From CANLBN01 sp050633825 (lineage in GTDB: Bacteria > Pseudomonadota > Gammaproteobacteria > Pseudomonadales > Cellvibrionaceae): a DNA stretch of 15,747 bases. The first letter of the stretch is position 1; each line of letters opens with the position of its first letter. The notes below the pieces were generated by a model, which saw nothing but the letters and a program-made list of their open reading frames with translations, made no database searches and was not told the origin of the DNA. Location: positions 1-15,747 of the forward strand of contig JBOEHG010000005.1 of assembly GCA_050633825.1 (NCBI GenBank). The letters are read 5' to 3'. Positions 15,696 through 15,747 of this stretch are shown one piece after another. Made by a program: the position numbers and the translations under genes.

Positions 15696-15747
15696 AGGCA
15701 AACGAAAGTATTTAAAAATATAAAAGGGTAAGGACAATACACAAGAG

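Noticed and set aside
15650..15697. A 15-codon open reading frame on + overlapping the 15681 hairpin, reminiscent of a leader peptide.
   Set aside because: The Shine-Dalgarno-like GAGG is too far upstream, no attenuator T-run follows on +, and no downstream + gene is visible.

Overview
The window looks like a chromosomal segment of a gammaproteobacterium of moderate to low GC, probably a marine relative of Pseudomonadales/Cellvibrionales. The evidence is the core gene order on the + strand: oxyR, recG, a YbaK/HDOD signalling protein, ubiC, ubiA, phoB, phoR. I recall the same relative order of oxyR-recG and ubiC-ubiA-phoB-phoR from Pseudomonas chromosomes. The RecG, OxyR, PhoB and UbiA translations are close to the proteobacterial forms. 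No rRNA, tRNA, transposase, integrase, CRISPR array or plasmid/phage gene was seen.

Layout. (1) Positions 1-2482, - strand, strongly A/T-rich: a two-gene set of unusual proteins. The first is a two-transmembrane, beta-rich protein (1853-2482). The second is a HEAT-repeat protein fused to a SAM methyltransferase (20-1819). (2) Positions 2626-4506, - strand: a tight, overlapping three-gene operon of a YeeZ-like SDR, a family-3 O-methyltransferase and a DCC-family (DUF393) CxxC protein. (3) Positions 4592-7727, + strand: oxyR (peroxide sensor with both redox cysteines) and recG (fork-reversal helicase). (4) Positions 7870-10899, + strand: YbaK/HDOD protein, ubiC and ubiA. The last two are the first committed steps of ubiquinone synthesis, chorismate to 4-hydroxybenzoate to its prenylated form. 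(5) Positions 10903-13028, + strand: a well-formed Pho box and -10 element, then phoB and phoR, the phosphate-starvation two-component system. (6) Positions 13113-15586: a DUF482/COG3146 acyltransferase-like gene on +, overlapping at its 3' end a DUF938 methyltransferase on -, then an unrecognised three-helix membrane protein on -.

How the genes work together. OxyR, RecG and the quinone and phosphate modules are housekeeping or stress functions that share a neighbourhood rather than a pathway. The best supported regulatory site is the Pho box starting 3 bp after the ubiA stop codon, implying that phoBR is autoregulated from its own promoter. A perfect 11-bp hairpin between the HDOD gene and ubiC includes most of the ubiC Shine-Dalgarno sequence and may control its translation.

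The most open question is the left A/T-rich pair. The two-helix, beta-rich protein resembles in architecture the Cap15-type (S-2TMbeta) effectors of CBASS defence, but no cyclase is visible here, so this remains a hypothesis. Calls are from reading translated sequence only; no database search was possible.
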